The notes: generated from the letters alone by a model not told the origin. DNA of 64,000 nucleotides from Micromonospora carbonacea (GCF_014205165.1 NZ_JACHMZ010000001.1:248001-312000); one strand, 5' to 3'. Counted from the first letter of the stretch, positions 26,102 to 35,529 are shown. A program made the numbers and translations.

Positions 26102-27088
26102 ATGAGCGGGTTCGATGGTGCGCGGTCGGCTGCCGGCCGCGCGGTCCGGGACGTCGTGCCGCCCCACGGGGCGACGATGCGGGAGTTGCTGCGGGTGGGC
26201 GGGGGCGCCGTCGACCTGGCGGCGATCGACCCCCGGTCGACGCCGGGGCTGCCGGCGGTCGCCGCCGAGGGCGACGGGGGCCGCAAGGCGTGGGCGCGGG
26301 AGCAGGTGCGGTTGCTCGGCGCGGCCCTGGGGCGGCAGCAGGAGATGCTGTACGCCGGCGCGCAGGCCGCCGCTGGTCGGGGCGCGCCCACCGGCGCTCC
26401 CGCGGCGGCCGACGCCGCACCGGGGCGGGACCGGCCCGACCGGGTGCTGCTGGTGTTGCAGGCCATGGACTGCGGCGGCAAGGACGGCACGATCCGGCGG
26501 GTCGCCGGGGCGATGAACCCGCTCGGGCTGCACATCCGGTCGTTCGGGCCGCCGACGGCGCAGGAGCGGCGGCGCGGCTTCCTGTGGCGGATCCGCCGGG
26601 CCCTGCCCCCGCCCGGCTACGTCGGGGTCTTCAACCGGTCGCACTACGAGGACGTGCTGATCGCCCGGGTGGAGTCGCTGGTGTCGGAGGCCACCTGGCG
26701 GGCCCGGTACGACCAGATCAACGCCTTCGAGCGGGAGCTGACCGGCTCCGGGGTGCGGCTGGTCAAGGTCATGCTGCACATCTCGTACGCGGAGCAGGGC
26801 GAGCGGCTGCTGGCCCGGCTGACCGACCCGACGAAGCACTGGAAGTACCACCCGAGCGACCTGGACTCCCGGGCCCGCTGGGGCGACTACCAGGCCGCGT
26901 ACGCCGAGGCCCTGAGCCGGTGCGGCACGGACGCCGCGCCGTGGCACGTGGTGCCGGCCGACCGGAAGTGGTACCGGGACTGGGCGGTGGCGCACCTGCT
27001 GCGGGAGACGTTCGACGACCTGGATCTCGGGTATCCGCCGGCGGACTTCGGCGTGGCGGCGGAGCGCAGGCGGCTGCGCGGCGACTGA
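26102..27088 (+). CDS. ppk2: Polyphosphate kinase 2 family protein
   Basis: A 328-aa P-loop kinase. Walker A is LQAMDCGGKDGTIR (near residue 120), the lid/base region FNRSHYEDVLIARV, and the substrate segment KHWKYHPSDLDSRARWGDY, all typical of PPK2. It moves phosphate between polyphosphate and nucleotides (the AMP-, ADP- or GDP-preferring class is not resolved here). ATG 26102 is preferred over 26075. GATGAT lies six bases before it, a weak -10. It lies next to the DUF47-Pit pair, which fits phosphate storage and uptake. Confidence 0.9.
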   Translation: MSGFDGARSAAGRAVRDVVPPHGATMRELLRVGGGAVDLAAIDPRSTPGLPAVAAEGDGGRKAWAREQVRLLGAALGRQQEMLYAGAQAAAGRGAPTGAPAAADAAPGRDRPDRVLLVLQAMDCGGKDGTIRRVAGAMNPLGLHIRSFGPPTAQERRRGFLWRIRRALPPPGYVGVFNRSHYEDVLIARVESLVSEATWRARYDQINAFERELTGSGVRLVKVMLHISYAEQGERLLARLTDPTKHWKYHPSDLDSRARWGDYQAAYAEALSRCGTDAAPWHVVPADRKWYRDWAVAHLLRETFDDLDLGYPPADFGVAAERRRLRGD

Positions 27089-27196
27089 CCGGCCGGTTAC
27101 GCGGCGGCTGACCGGCGGTGAGCTGGCCGGGCGTCGTCCGGCGGTCGGCCGGCGCTCGTGGGCCGGTGCCCGGTGGTTGCGGGCCGGGTGCCCGGT

Positions 27197-27218
27197 TCCA
27201 GGTGAACGACAGGTGAAC
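27197..27218 (-). promoter_or_regulatory. PHO box (PhoP site) upstream of the DUF47-pit operon
   Basis: On the minus strand two adjacent 11-bp units read GTTCACCTGTC and GTTCACCTGGA, matching the actinobacterial PhoP consensus. A weaker third unit (ATTTACTGGTA) precedes them. The repeats run opposite to the operon, so PhoP may repress or act from a reverse site. Confidence 0.75.
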
Positions 27219-27346
27219 TACCAGTAAATGGCGGCTGGCCAGGGGTGGGCCGACGAATTCGCGGCCCGGCCGTTTCCTAGCATTCCCGTTGCAGGCACCC
27301 CCGGGGGCGTCCGCCACCCTTCCACCGACACGACGAGGTCCAGGCT

Positions 27347-27973
27347 GTGAAGTTTTCCTTCCGCCCCACCGAGGGCGCCTTCTACGAGCTCTTCACCAGG
27401 GCCGCGCAGAACCTGGTGCGGGGCACCGAGCTGCTCAACGAGCTGGCCCTGCCGGGCGTGGACGTGCAGTCGGTGAGCGAGCGGCTGACCGAGGTCGAGC
27501 ACGACAGCGACCAGATCACCCACGACCTCTACAAGAAGATCAACTCCACCTTCATCACCCCGTTCGACCGGGAGGACATCTACCGGCTGGGGTCGCTGCT
27601 CGACGACGTGATGGACCACCTGGAGGCCGTGGGCAACCTGCTCTACCTCTACGGACTGACCAAGCTGCCGGCGCTCCCGCGCGAGCTGCACGAGCTGGTC
27701 AACGTGCTGGACCAGCAGGCGAAGCTGACCGCCGAGGCGATGCCCCGGCTCAAGTCGATGAAGGACCTCGAGGACTACTGGATCGAGTGCAACCGGCTGG
27801 AGAACGACGGCGACCAGGCGTACCGGATGCTGCTGGTCCGCCTCTTCTCCGGCGAGTACGACGCGCTCACGGTGCTCAAGATGAAGGAGGTCGCCGACGA
27901 GCTGGAGGCCGCCTGCGACGCCTTCGAGCACGTGGCCAACACCGTCGAGACCATCGCGGTCAAGGAGTCCTGA
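27347..27973 (+). CDS. DUF47 / PhoU-like Pit accessory protein
   Basis: A 208-aa all-helical protein with PhoU-like metal motifs (EVEHDSDQITHDLYKKINSTF, split as EVEHDSDQ and ITHDLYKK, and the later ENDGDQAYR). It starts FRPTEGAFYELF, typical of the DUF47 proteins that partner with Pit transporters. It probably sits at the inner membrane face and gates or senses phosphate uptake. GTG start; ACGAGG about 13 bases upstream is a weak RBS. Pit starts 5 bases after its stop, so the pair forms an operon, headed by the PHO box at 27197. Confidence 0.9.
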   Translation: MKFSFRPTEGAFYELFTRAAQNLVRGTELLNELALPGVDVQSVSERLTEVEHDSDQITHDLYKKINSTFITPFDREDIYRLGSLLDDVMDHLEAVGNLLYLYGLTKLPALPRELHELVNVLDQQAKLTAEAMPRLKSMKDLEDYWIECNRLENDGDQAYRMLLVRLFSGEYDALTVLKMKEVADELEAACDAFEHVANTVETIAVKES

Positions 27974-27977
27974 TCCT

Positions 27978-28985
27978 GTGAGTCCCGAACTCATCGCCGT
28001 GCTGGCGGTGATCGCGGTGGCCCTGGCGTTCGACTACACCAACGGCTTCCACGACGCCGCCAACGCGATCGCGACCAGCGTCTCCACCCGCGCCCTGACA
28101 CCCCGGGTCGCGCTCGCCCTCGCGGCCGTCGGCAACTTCGTCGGCGCACACTTCGGCGCCGGGGTCGCCAAGACCGTCGGCGACAACCTCGTCACCCTGC
28201 CCACCGGCATCGCGAGCCTGGGGGTCGTCTTCGCCGGGGTGCTCGGCGCGATCGCCTGGAACCTGATCACCTGGTACTTCGGCCTGCCGTCGTCGTCCTC
28301 GCACGCGCTGTTCGGCGGCCTGGTCGGGGCGACCCTGCTGGCCACCGGCGGCGTCGTGCAGTGGATCAACATCGGCGAGAAGGTGCTGCTGCCGATGGTG
28401 CTCTCGCCGATCGTCGGCCTGACGCTGGGCTACCTGCTGATGCTGGCGATCCTGTGGCTGTTCCGCAACGGGCAGCCGGGCAAGCTGAACCGGGGCTTCC
28501 GCTGGGCGCAGACCGCGTCGGCGGCGGCCATGTCCGTCGGCCACGGCATGCAGGACGCCGCGAAGACCATGGGCATCGTGGTCCTCGCCCTCTACACGGG
28601 CGGCTTCCAGGACGACAAGACCCACATCCCCGGCTGGGTGTTCTGGACGTCGGCGGCGATGCTGGCGGCCGGCACGTACGCCGGTGGCTGGCGGATCATC
28701 CGGACCCTCGGCCGCAAGATCATCGACCTGGGCCCGCCGGAGGGCTTCGCCGCCGAGACGGTGGCCAGCTCGGTGCTCTACTTCAACGCGCTGGTGCTCC
28801 ACGCGCCGATCTCCACCACCCACACGATCACCTCGGCGATCATGGGCGTGGGGGCGACAAAACGGCTCTCCGCGGTGCGCTGGAACGTCGCCGGCAACAT
28901 CGTGGTCGCCTGGATCATCACGTTCCCGGCGGCGGCGCTGATCGCCTGCGTCACCTACCTGCTGGTCCGCCCCCTCTTCGGCTGA
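27978..28985 (+). CDS. pit: Low-affinity inorganic phosphate transporter (PiT family)
   Basis: A 335-aa integral membrane protein with about ten helices. It has both PiT signatures: ALAFDYTNGFHDAANAIAT near the N-terminus, and the inverted repeat counterpart SAAAMSVGHGMQDAAKTMG. The loop WYFGLPSSSSHALFGGLVG and LHAPISTTHTITSAIMG are the paired re-entrant motifs. It imports metal-phosphate by symport. Second gene of the PHO-box operon. It ends facing repeat R4 and a convergent gene. Confidence 0.95.
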   Translation: MSPELIAVLAVIAVALAFDYTNGFHDAANAIATSVSTRALTPRVALALAAVGNFVGAHFGAGVAKTVGDNLVTLPTGIASLGVVFAGVLGAIAWNLITWYFGLPSSSSHALFGGLVGATLLATGGVVQWINIGEKVLLPMVLSPIVGLTLGYLLMLAILWLFRNGQPGKLNRGFRWAQTASAAAMSVGHGMQDAAKTMGIVVLALYTGGFQDDKTHIPGWVFWTSAAMLAAGTYAGGWRIIRTLGRKIIDLGPPEGFAAETVASSVLYFNALVLHAPISTTHTITSAIMGVGATKRLSAVRWNVAGNIVVAWIITFPAAALIACVTYLLVRPLFG

Positions 28986-29046
28986 CGACCGCCCGCCGCG
29001 CGCGACGTCCGGCGGTCTCACCCGCCCGGCGCGCGCCGGCCCGGCG

Positions 29047-29106
29047 GTTAGGAAGGGCCCCCTGTACAACAGAAGGCGTTAACAGGGGGCCCTTCCTTGC
29101 ACCTCA
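29047..29106 (-). repeat. Family-1 palindromic repeat, copy R4
   Basis: On the minus strand: TGAGGTGCAAGGAAGGGCCC, then CCTGTTAACGCCTTCTG and TACAGGGGGCCCTTCCTAAC. The TGA is the stop codon of the oxidoreductase gene. It lies between convergent genes. Confidence 0.92.
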
Positions 29107-30072
29107 CTTGTAGTGGACGCCGATCTGCTCGCGGATCGCGTCCAGCAGGCCCATCACCTCGAGCGTGGTGGCGTGCGGCACCAGCGGGCTCTCCGTCAGC
29201 CCCGCCGCGAGGCAGCGCTGCACCTCGATCGCCTCGTACTGGTAGCCGCCGCCGGTCAGGTCGGCCGGGATCGTCTCCGGCTCCGCGCCGGCCCGGTGCA
29301 GCGTCGCCGACGGCGGCCGGAAGAACGGCGCGGGCAGGTCGATGCGGCCGGTGGTGCCGGTGATCGAGGCGACCATCGGGCTCGCCCCGATCATGCCGCA
29401 GCTCAGCGTCGCCACGGCCCCCGAGTCGTAGCCGAAGACGATGCCGGTGTTCTCGTCGACCCCCTCCGGGCCGATCTTCGCCCACGACCGCACGTGCTGC
29501 GGGACGCCGAGCAGCAGGTGGGCCAGGCTGACCGGGTAGACGCCCAGGTCGAGCAGCGCGCCCCCGCCCAGCGCGCGGGCCCGCATCCGGCTCTCCGGCG
29601 CGAACGGCCCGGCCACCCCGAAGTCGGCCTGCACGCCGGTGACCTGCCCGATCGCCCCCTCGGCGAGCAGCTCCACCACCCGCAGGACCAGCGGGTTCGT
29701 GCGCATCCACATGGCCTCCATGAGGAAGACCCCCCGGGCGCGGGCCGCCTCGACCAGCTCGGTGCTGTCGGCCAGGTCGAGGGTGAACGGCTTCTCCACC
29801 AGCACCGCCCGGCCCGCCGTCAGGCAGGTCATCGTCGCCTCGTGGTGCGCCGAGTGCGGGGTCGCCACGTAGATCGCGTCCACCTCGTCGTCGGCGGCCA
29901 GGTCCGCCCAGGACCCGTACGCCCGCCGTGCGCCGTGCCGGTCGGCGAACGCCCGCGCCGACTCCGACGTGCGCGAGCCGACCGCGACCAGCTCGGCCCC
30001 CGGCACGTGCCGCAGGTCCTCGGCGAAGTGGGCGGCGATGTTACCGGTGGCCAGAATCCCCCAACGTGTCAT
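29104..30072 (-). CDS. Gfo/Idh/MocA family oxidoreductase
   Basis: A 322-aa NAD(P)-dependent dehydrogenase. The Rossmann start is WGILATGNIAAHFAEDL, the family signature VLVEKPFTLD carries the conserved Lys, and GGGALLDLGVYPVSLAHLLL is the C-terminal catalytic segment. It resembles dimeric dihydrodiol or glucose-fructose oxidoreductase types. The sugar or diol substrate is unknown. ATG 30072 is fixed by TAGCGT six bases upstream. Its stop codon starts repeat R4. Confidence 0.9.
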   Translation of the reverse strand: MTRWGILATGNIAAHFAEDLRHVPGAELVAVGSRTSESARAFADRHGARRAYGSWADLAADDEVDAIYVATPHSAHHEATMTCLTAGRAVLVEKPFTLDLADSTELVEAARARGVFLMEAMWMRTNPLVLRVVELLAEGAIGQVTGVQADFGVAGPFAPESRMRARALGGGALLDLGVYPVSLAHLLLGVPQHVRSWAKIGPEGVDENTGIVFGYDSGAVATLSCGMIGASPMVASITGTTGRIDLPAPFFRPPSATLHRAGAEPETIPADLTGGGYQYEAIEVQRCLAAGLTESPLVPHATTLEVMGLLDAIREQIGVHYK

Positions 30073-30078
30073 GCGACC

Positions 30079-30084
30079 ACGCTA
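30079..30084 (-). promoter_or_regulatory. Leaderless -10 of the oxidoreductase gene
   Basis: TAGCGT on the minus strand, six bases before ATG 30072. Confidence 0.7.
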
Positions 30085-30141
30085 GCCGGGCGGGAGCGGA
30101 CCCCCCACCGCTGCCGGACCGGCGGATCCACCCTGCGGGAC

Positions 30142-30147
30142 TACGCT
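30142..30147 (+). promoter_or_regulatory. Leaderless -10 of the NUDIX gene
   Basis: TACGCT six bases before ATG 30154, divergent from the oxidoreductase promoter. Confidence 0.7.
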
Positions 30148-30153
30148 CGCGGC

Positions 30154-30987
30154 ATGACGATCGACAGCCACGGTTTCCCCGCCCCGCCGGCCCTGGTCGC
30201 GCACGCCCGGCGGTTCCGCGCCGAGGGCGGCACGCCCGCGCGGCCCCGGGTCGCGGCCACCGTGCTGCTGCTGCGCCCGGCCGGCGACGACTTCGAGGTG
30301 TACGTCATCCGTCGCGCCGCCGCGATGGCCTTCGGCGGCGTGTACGCGTTCCCCGGCGGCGGCGTGGACCCGTCCGACTCGGCGGCGCACCTCGACTGGG
30401 CGGGGCCCGAGCCGGCGGGCTGGGCCGGGCGGCTGGGTGTCGCGCCGGACGCCGCGCAGGCGGTGGTGTGCGCCGCGGCCCGTGAGGTCTTCGAGGAGTC
30501 CGGGGTGCTCCTGGCCGGGCCGGACCCGGCGACAGTGGTGGGCGACGTCAGCGGGGACGACTGGGAGTCCGCCCGGCAGGACCTGGAGGCCCGTCGCCGG
30601 GGCTTCGCCGACCTGCTCGCCGGGCGGGGGCTGACCCTCCGGTCGGACCTGCTGCTGCCGTGGAGCCGGTGGATCACCCCGGAGTTCGAGCCGCGCCGCT
30701 TCGACACGTACTTCTTCGTGGCCCTGCTGCCGGCCGGGCAGCGGACCCGGGACGTCTCCGGCGAGGCCGACCACACCATGTGGGTACGCCCGGCGGACGC
30801 CCTGGCCCGCGCGGAGGCCGGCGAGCTGACCATGCTGCCGCCGACCCTGGTGACGCTGGCCGAGGTGGCCGCCGCCGGTGACCTGGCCGGGGTGGCCCGC
30901 GCGTCGGCCACCCGCGACGCGGCGACGCCGATCACCCCGCGCCTGGACCTGCCCGCCGACGGCGAGCCCCGCTTCGTGCTCGGCTGA
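30154..30987 (+). CDS. NUDIX hydrolase (NUDT19-like split Nudix box)
   Basis: A 277-aa protein. It has YAFPGGGVDPSDS, then about 40 residues, then AAREVFEESGVLL, so the Nudix box (G-x5-E-x7-REUxEExGU) is interrupted by an insertion, as in NUDT19/CoA-diphosphatase relatives. The catalytic REVFEESG is intact. It hydrolyses a nucleoside diphosphate linked to another moiety, perhaps acyl-CoA. The C-terminal LPPTLVTLAEVAA helix is shared with that subfamily. Confidence 0.87.
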   Translation: MTIDSHGFPAPPALVAHARRFRAEGGTPARPRVAATVLLLRPAGDDFEVYVIRRAAAMAFGGVYAFPGGGVDPSDSAAHLDWAGPEPAGWAGRLGVAPDAAQAVVCAAAREVFEESGVLLAGPDPATVVGDVSGDDWESARQDLEARRRGFADLLAGRGLTLRSDLLLPWSRWITPEFEPRRFDTYFFVALLPAGQRTRDVSGEADHTMWVRPADALARAEAGELTMLPPTLVTLAEVAAAGDLAGVARASATRDAATPITPRLDLPADGEPRFVLG

Positions 30988-31024
30988 GCGCCCTCGCCCT
31001 GCCTGCCCGCCCGGCGGCCCGCCG

Positions 31025-31084
31025 GGTTAGGAAGGGCCCCCTGTGCAACAGAAAGCGTTGACAGGGGGCCCTTCCTTGCACCTC
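31025..31084 (-). repeat. Family-1 palindromic repeat, copy R5
   Basis: On the minus strand: GAGGTGCAAGGAAGGGCCCC, then CTGTCAACGCTTTCTGT and CACAGGGGGCCCTTCCTAAC. It starts 8 bases after the pstB stop, between convergent NUDIX and pst genes. Confidence 0.9.
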
Positions 31085-31092
31085 TGCGGGCC

Positions 31093-31869
31093 TCAGCCGA
31101 AGCGGCCCGTGATGTAGTCCTCGGTCTTCTTCTGGCTCGGGTTGCTGAAGATCTTCTGGGTGTTGTCGTACTCGATGAGGCGGCCCGGGTCGCCGGTCTT
31201 CTCGATCGAGAAGAAGGCCGTGCGGTCGGAGACGCGGGCGGCCTGCTGCATGTTGTGCGTGACGATGATGATGGTGAACTTGTCCTTGAGCTGGAACATC
31301 AGATCCTCGATCGCCAGCGTGGAGATCGGGTCCAGCGCCGAGCACGGCTCGTCCATCAGCACCACCTGCGGCTCGACGGCGATCGTGCGGGCGATGCAGA
31401 GCCGCTGCTGCTGGCCGCCGGACAGGCCCGCGCCCGGCTTGCCGAGGCGGTCCTTCACCTCGTTCCACAGGTTCGCCGCGCGCAGCGAGTTCTCGGCCGC
31501 CTCGTCCAGGATCGACTTCTTGCGCACCCCGTTGAGCCGCAGCCCGGCCACCACGTTCTCGTAGATGCTCATGGTGGGGAACGGGTTGGGCCGCTGGAAG
31601 ACCATGCCGATCATCCGGCGTACGGCGGTGACGTCCACGTCGCGGTCGTAGATGTTCTGCCCGTCGATGGTGAGGTCGCCCTCGACGCGGGCGCCCGGCA
31701 GCACCTCGTGCATCCGGTTGATCGACCGAAGGAACGTCGACTTGCCGCAGCCGGACGGCCCGATGAGGGCGGTCACGGTCTTCGGCTCGACGGTCAGGTT
31801 GATGTTCTCGATCGCCTTGAAGCCGCCGTAGTAGGCGGTGACGTTTGTGGCGTCGACGCGCTTGGCCAT
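31093..31869 (-). CDS. pstB: Phosphate ABC transporter ATP-binding protein
   Basis: A 258-aa ATPase. Walker A is [10 protein letters not shown], the Q-loop VFQRPNPFP, the signature [13 protein letters not shown] and Walker [13 protein letters not shown], with the H-loop in VTHNMQQ. The PNPFP segment is typical of PstB. It powers high-affinity phosphate import with PstS, PstC and PstA. RBS GGAGG precedes ATG 31869. It is last in the pstSCAB operon, 20 bp after pstA, and ends at repeat R5. Confidence 0.97.
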   Translation of the reverse strand: MAKRVDATNVTAYYGGFKAIENINLTVEPKTVTALIGPSGCGKSTFLRSINRMHEVLPGARVEGDLTIDGQNIYDRDVDVTAVRRMIGMVFQRPNPFPTMSIYENVVAGLRLNGVRKKSILDEAAENSLRAANLWNEVKDRLGKPGAGLSGGQQQRLCIARTIAVEPQVVLMDEPCSALDPISTLAIEDLMFQLKDKFTIIIVTHNMQQAARVSDRTAFFSIEKTGDPGRLIEYDNTQKIFSNPSQKKTEDYITGRFG

Positions 31870-31889
31870 GGTGGTGGTACCTCCGGGAT

Positions 31890-32978
31890 TCATCGGCCGA
31901 GCCGGTTCCGGCGAGCCAGCAGCTTCGCCGCGATCGTCAGGATCAGCACGAGGGCGACCAGGGTCAGCGCCGCCGTCCACGCGCGAGCCGGGGCGTACTT
32001 CGACGCGTCGCCCGCCTGCTGGTAGACGAACAGGGCCAGCGACGACTGGTTGTTCTCGAACGGGTTGAAGTTGATCGCCGCGCCGCCGCCGGCCACGAGC
32101 AGCACCGGCGCGGTCTCGCCGGCCGCCCGCGCGATGGCGAGCATGACGCCGGTGACGATGCCGGGCAGCGCGGTCGGGAGCACGACCCGCAGGATGGTCT
32201 TCCACTTCGGCACGCCGAGGGCGTACGCGCCCTCGCGCAGCGGCGCGGGGACGAGCCGCAGCATCTCCTCGGTGGAGCGGACGACGGTGGGCAGCATCAG
32301 CACGCTCAGCGCCAGCGCGGCGGCGAAGCCGGAGAAGCCCGGCCGCCCGTCGTTGAACACCGGCGAGACGACCAGCACCCAGAAGGCCAGCACGAAGAGG
32401 CCGGAGACGATGGACGGGATGCCGGTCATCACGTCGACGAAGAACCGGATCGCGAAGGCGAACCGGCCCCGGCCGTACTCGACGATGTAGATCGCGCAGA
32501 GGATGCCGAGCGGGACGGTGATCAGCGCGGCGATGCCGACCTGCTCCAGCGTCCCGACGATCGCGTGGTACGCGCCGCCGTTGGCGTCCCGGGCCCCGAT
32601 GTTGTTCATCGAGGTGCCGAAGAAGTTGCCGTCGAGGCGCTCGACGCCCTTGCTGACCAGCGTCCACACCACGGACGCCAGGGGCAGCACGGCCAGCACG
32701 AACGCCGAGTGGATCAGCGCGCTCCAGGTGCGGTTGCGGGCCGAGCGCCGCCCCTCGACGGCGTGCGCGGCGGCGAAGAGACCGGCCAGGTAGAGCAGCG
32801 CGGCGACGGCCACGACGAGCACGGGGCCGCCGATGCCGGTGCCGTACACGACGGCGGCGGCGACCGCGACGGCCCCGACGGCGATGGCCGGCGGGGCGTA
32901 CTTCGGCAGCCGCTTCGCCCGGAGGCTGGCCGGCTGGGCCGGCGGCCGGGTGCGGTGGTTGGCGACGGTGGTGCTCAT
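31890..32978 (-). CDS. pstA: Phosphate ABC transporter permease PstA
   Basis: A 362-aa permease. A Pro/Arg-rich cytoplasmic start is followed by two extra N-terminal helices (about 30-75), then the six-helix ABC permease core with the EAA loop [20 protein letters not shown]. It is longer than E. coli PstA because of the N-terminal helices. ATG 32978 overlaps the pstC stop by four bases (ATGA), so the two permease subunits are translationally coupled. Confidence 0.95.
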   Translation of the reverse strand: MSTTVANHRTRPPAQPASLRAKRLPKYAPPAIAVGAVAVAAAVVYGTGIGGPVLVVAVAALLYLAGLFAAAHAVEGRRSARNRTWSALIHSAFVLAVLPLASVVWTLVSKGVERLDGNFFGTSMNNIGARDANGGAYHAIVGTLEQVGIAALITVPLGILCAIYIVEYGRGRFAFAIRFFVDVMTGIPSIVSGLFVLAFWVLVVSPVFNDGRPGFSGFAAALALSVLMLPTVVRSTEEMLRLVPAPLREGAYALGVPKWKTILRVVLPTALPGIVTGVMLAIARAAGETAPVLLVAGGGAAINFNPFENNQSSLALFVYQQAGDASKYAPARAWTAALTLVALVLILTIAAKLLARRNRLGR

Positions 32979-34066
32979 GCGGCCGACTCCGTGAACTCGC
33001 GGCGGCGGTAGATGATCGCCCGCGCCGTGATGTTGACGATCAGCGTGATGGTGAACAGCACCAGGCCGGAGGCGATGAGGGCACCCCGCCCGGTGTCGTT
33101 CGCCTCGCCGAACGCGTTGGCGATGTTGGCGGCGATGGTGTTGCCGCCGTTCTCGATCAGGTTGAACGAGATGCCGAAGGTGATGCCGAGGGTCATCGCC
33201 AGCGCGATGGTCTCGCCGAGCGCGCGGCCGAGGCCGAGCATCACGGCGGCGATGATGCCGGGGCGGCCGTACGGGAGGACGGCGGTGCGGATCATCTCCC
33301 ACCGGGTCGCGCCGAGCGCGAGGGCCGCCTCCTCGTTGGCGGTCGGGGTCTGGAGGAACACCTCGCGGGAGAGCGAGGTGACGATCGGCAGCACCATGAT
33401 CGCCAGCACCAGCGCGCCGAGCATGATCGACTTACCGAACGGGCCGTCGCCGCCGAAGATCGGGATCCAGCCGAAGTAGGTGTTCAGCCAGACCGAGAAG
33501 TCCCGCACCGGGTTGACGAAGATGTCCCGCCCCCAGAGGCCGAAGACCACGCTCGGCACGGCGGCCAGCAGGTCGATGAGGAAGCCCAGCGCGGTGCCGA
33601 GCCGGCGCGGCGCGTAGTGGGACAGGTAGAGCGCGATGCCCAGCGCCACCGGCACCGCGATCAGCAGCGCCAGCGCGGAGCTGAGCACCGTGCCGAAGGC
33701 GAGCGTGCCGATGCCGAACTTCGGGGCGGTGTCGTTGGGCGACCAGCCCTCGTACGTCCAGAAGTTCGCGGTGTTGGCGCGCAGGGCCGGCACCGCCTTG
33801 GCGATCAGGAAGACCGCGATGGCGGCGATGATCACCAGGACGGCGGCGCCGGCGGCCAGGGTCAGGCCGCGGAAGGCGCGCTCCGCGCCGAAGGCCCGCG
33901 CCCGGGGCAGGCCACCGCCGCCGCCGAGGCCGCCCCCGCCGGGGGTACGGGTGCTGACTGGTGCCTCGGCCACACGCGCCGAGGCACCGGCGGGTCGCCC
34001 GTGGCCCGAGGCCACGCGGATCCCGCCGGTGCCGGCGTCGGCCGAGCGGGGAGGGGTTTCACCCAT
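32975..34066 (-). CDS. pstC: Phosphate ABC transporter permease PstC
   Basis: A 363-aa permease. Residues 1-60 are a Gly/Pro/Ala-rich cytoplasmic tail ([10 protein letters not shown]), then six helices with [10 protein letters not shown] and the EAA loop [20 protein letters not shown]. It forms the membrane channel with PstA. The 46-bp gap to pstS carries no obvious terminator, so the genes are one operon. The GAGCGAG upstream of ATG 34066 is a weak RBS. Confidence 0.95.
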   Translation of the reverse strand: MGETPPRSADAGTGGIRVASGHGRPAGASARVAEAPVSTRTPGGGGLGGGGGLPRARAFGAERAFRGLTLAAGAAVLVIIAAIAVFLIAKAVPALRANTANFWTYEGWSPNDTAPKFGIGTLAFGTVLSSALALLIAVPVALGIALYLSHYAPRRLGTALGFLIDLLAAVPSVVFGLWGRDIFVNPVRDFSVWLNTYFGWIPIFGGDGPFGKSIMLGALVLAIMVLPIVTSLSREVFLQTPTANEEAALALGATRWEMIRTAVLPYGRPGIIAAVMLGLGRALGETIALAMTLGITFGISFNLIENGGNTIAANIANAFGEANDTGRGALIASGLVLFTITLIVNITARAIIYRRREFTESAA

Positions 34067-34112
34067 CTGCTCGCTCGCTTCGAGTTGAGGGAGGTGGTGG
34101 TGTCGGTCGCGG

Positions 34113-35219
34113 TCAGGAGAGGTTCTTGACCGCGGCCTCGACCTTGGTGCGGACCGAGTCCGGCAGCGGGGCGTAGCCCAGCTCGGTCAGCTCGGCCTGG
34201 CCCTGGGCGCTGGCGGCGTGGCCCAGCAGGCCCTTGACCAGCGGCAGCTTGTCGGCGGCGATGCCCTTGCTGCAGACGATCTCGTAGGTCACCAGGACGA
34301 TCGGGTACGCCCCGGCCTCCTTGGTGGCGTAGTCGACCGACATCTTCAGGTCGTCGCCCTGGCCCTCGATCTTGGCCCCGGCGATGGTCTTGCCCGCGTT
34401 CTCGGCGGTCAGCTCGGCGAACTCGCCCGCCCCGTTACCGATCTTGGCCATCTTCAGGCCGGCGTTCTCGGCGAAGGACCACTCCATGTAGCCGATCGAG
34501 CCGTCGGCGCCCTTGACGGAGCTGGCCACGCCGTCGGAGCCCTTCGCGCCGGTGCCGCCCGGGGCCTTCCACGCCTTGGCGTTCTCGAAGGTCCAGTCCG
34601 CGGCCGAGGTCTTGGCCAGGAACTTGGTGAAGTTGTCGGTGGTGCCGGACTCGTCGGAGCGGTGCACCGTCTGGATGGTGGTCGACGGCAGCTTGGCGTC
34701 CGGGTTGTCGGCCTTGATCGCCGGGTCGTCCCACTTGGTGACCTTGCCCGCGAAGATCTTCGCGAGGGTGGCCGGCTTGAGCTGGAGGTTGTCCACGCCG
34801 CTGACGTTGTAGGCGACGGCGACCGGGCCGATCACCATCGGCAGGTGGATCGCCGCGCCGCCGGCGCACTTGGCGTCGGCCTGCGGCTGCTCCTCGGGCT
34901 TGAGCGCCGAGTCGGAGCCGGCGAAGTCGGCGGTGCCGGCGATGAACGCCTGGATGCCCGCGCCCGAGCCGGACGGCTCGTAGTTGATCGTGCTACCGGC
35001 GCACTTCTGCTGGTAAGCCTTGATCCACTCAGCCATGGCGTTCTTCTGGGCCGACGAGCCCTGCGCGTTCAGGGTGCCGGTGGCGCAGTCGGCCGCGGCG
35101 GCCGAGCCGGACGCGGAGGCGCCGCTGGCGGGCTCGTTGTTGTCCGAGCCGCATGCACTGAGACCGAGCACCGCAGTAAGAGCGAGGCAGGCGATAGTGC
35201 CGTGCCGCTGGAGCTTCAC
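34113..35219 (-). CDS. pstS: Phosphate-binding lipoprotein PstS
   Basis: A 368-aa substrate-binding protein. The lipobox LSAC with Cys23 is followed by a Ser/Ala/Gly linker. The phosphate-binding signatures include GSSAQKNAM, EPSGSGAGIQAF, the VAYNVSGV strand and RSDESGTTDNFTKFL. It captures phosphate outside the membrane and hands it to PstCA. The GTG start lacks a strong RBS. Transcription is probably PhoP-controlled through the PHO box at 35336. First gene of pstSCAB. Confidence 0.97.
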   Translation of the reverse strand: MKLQRHGTIACLALTAVLGLSACGSDNNEPASGASASGSAAAADCATGTLNAQGSSAQKNAMAEWIKAYQQKCAGSTINYEPSGSGAGIQAFIAGTADFAGSDSALKPEEQPQADAKCAGGAAIHLPMVIGPVAVAYNVSGVDNLQLKPATLAKIFAGKVTKWDDPAIKADNPDAKLPSTTIQTVHRSDESGTTDNFTKFLAKTSAADWTFENAKAWKAPGGTGAKGSDGVASSVKGADGSIGYMEWSFAENAGLKMAKIGNGAGEFAELTAENAGKTIAGAKIEGQGDDLKMSVDYATKEAGAYPIVLVTYEIVCSKGIAADKLPLVKGLLGHAASAQGQAELTELGYAPLPDSVRTKVEAAVKNLS

Positions 35220-35302
35220 CTGAGGGGTTTCCCTTCACGTCTGGACGGGCCGTTCCCGGCTGGGTGACCCGGGGGAGGGCCGGCGTGACCCGGCTGAACT
35301 GA

Positions 35303-35308
35303 AAGTTA
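35303..35308 (-). promoter_or_regulatory. Possible -10 of pstS
   Basis: TAACTT on the minus strand, 27 bases downstream of the PHO box. It would give a leader of about 75 nt. Confidence 0.4.
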
Positions 35309-35335
35309 GGAGGGCCAGGTAGCCGGATCGCCGGT

Positions 35336-35357
35336 CGCAAGTGAACGAGGAGTGAAC
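35336..35357 (-). promoter_or_regulatory. PHO box (PhoP site) of pstSCAB
   Basis: Two adjacent 11-bp units on the minus strand, GTTCACTCCTC and GTTCACTTGCG, in the same direction as pstS. They match the actinobacterial PhoP direct-repeat unit, so the operon should be induced when phosphate is scarce. Confidence 0.85.
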
Positions 35358-35529
35358 AGGTGCGGCCGGGCGGGTTGCCGCAGGCTGAGGAAGGGTTGTC
35401 CATTTCGTGAACTCGCGGCCGACTATCGCTATTAATGCGATATATCCGGGCAGCCGTTATCGCGCCGAGGCCGTGCCGTGACGCCTCCGTGACGCGGCGG
35501 GTGCCGGTGTGGGTGCCGGGGCGGGGCCG
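35358..35529. other. Intergenic region with an AT-rich palindrome
   Basis: There is no gene. It contains ATCGC-TATTAAT-GCGAT at 35425-35441 next to ATATATCC, a striking AT-rich patch in GC-rich DNA, upstream of the pstS PHO box and downstream of mshD. It could be a further operator or an early promoter for pst. Confidence 0.5.

Noticed and set aside
26102..35219. Acquired phosphate island
   Set aside because: GC content, codon use and repeat density look the same as the rest of the window, and no mobile gene is present.
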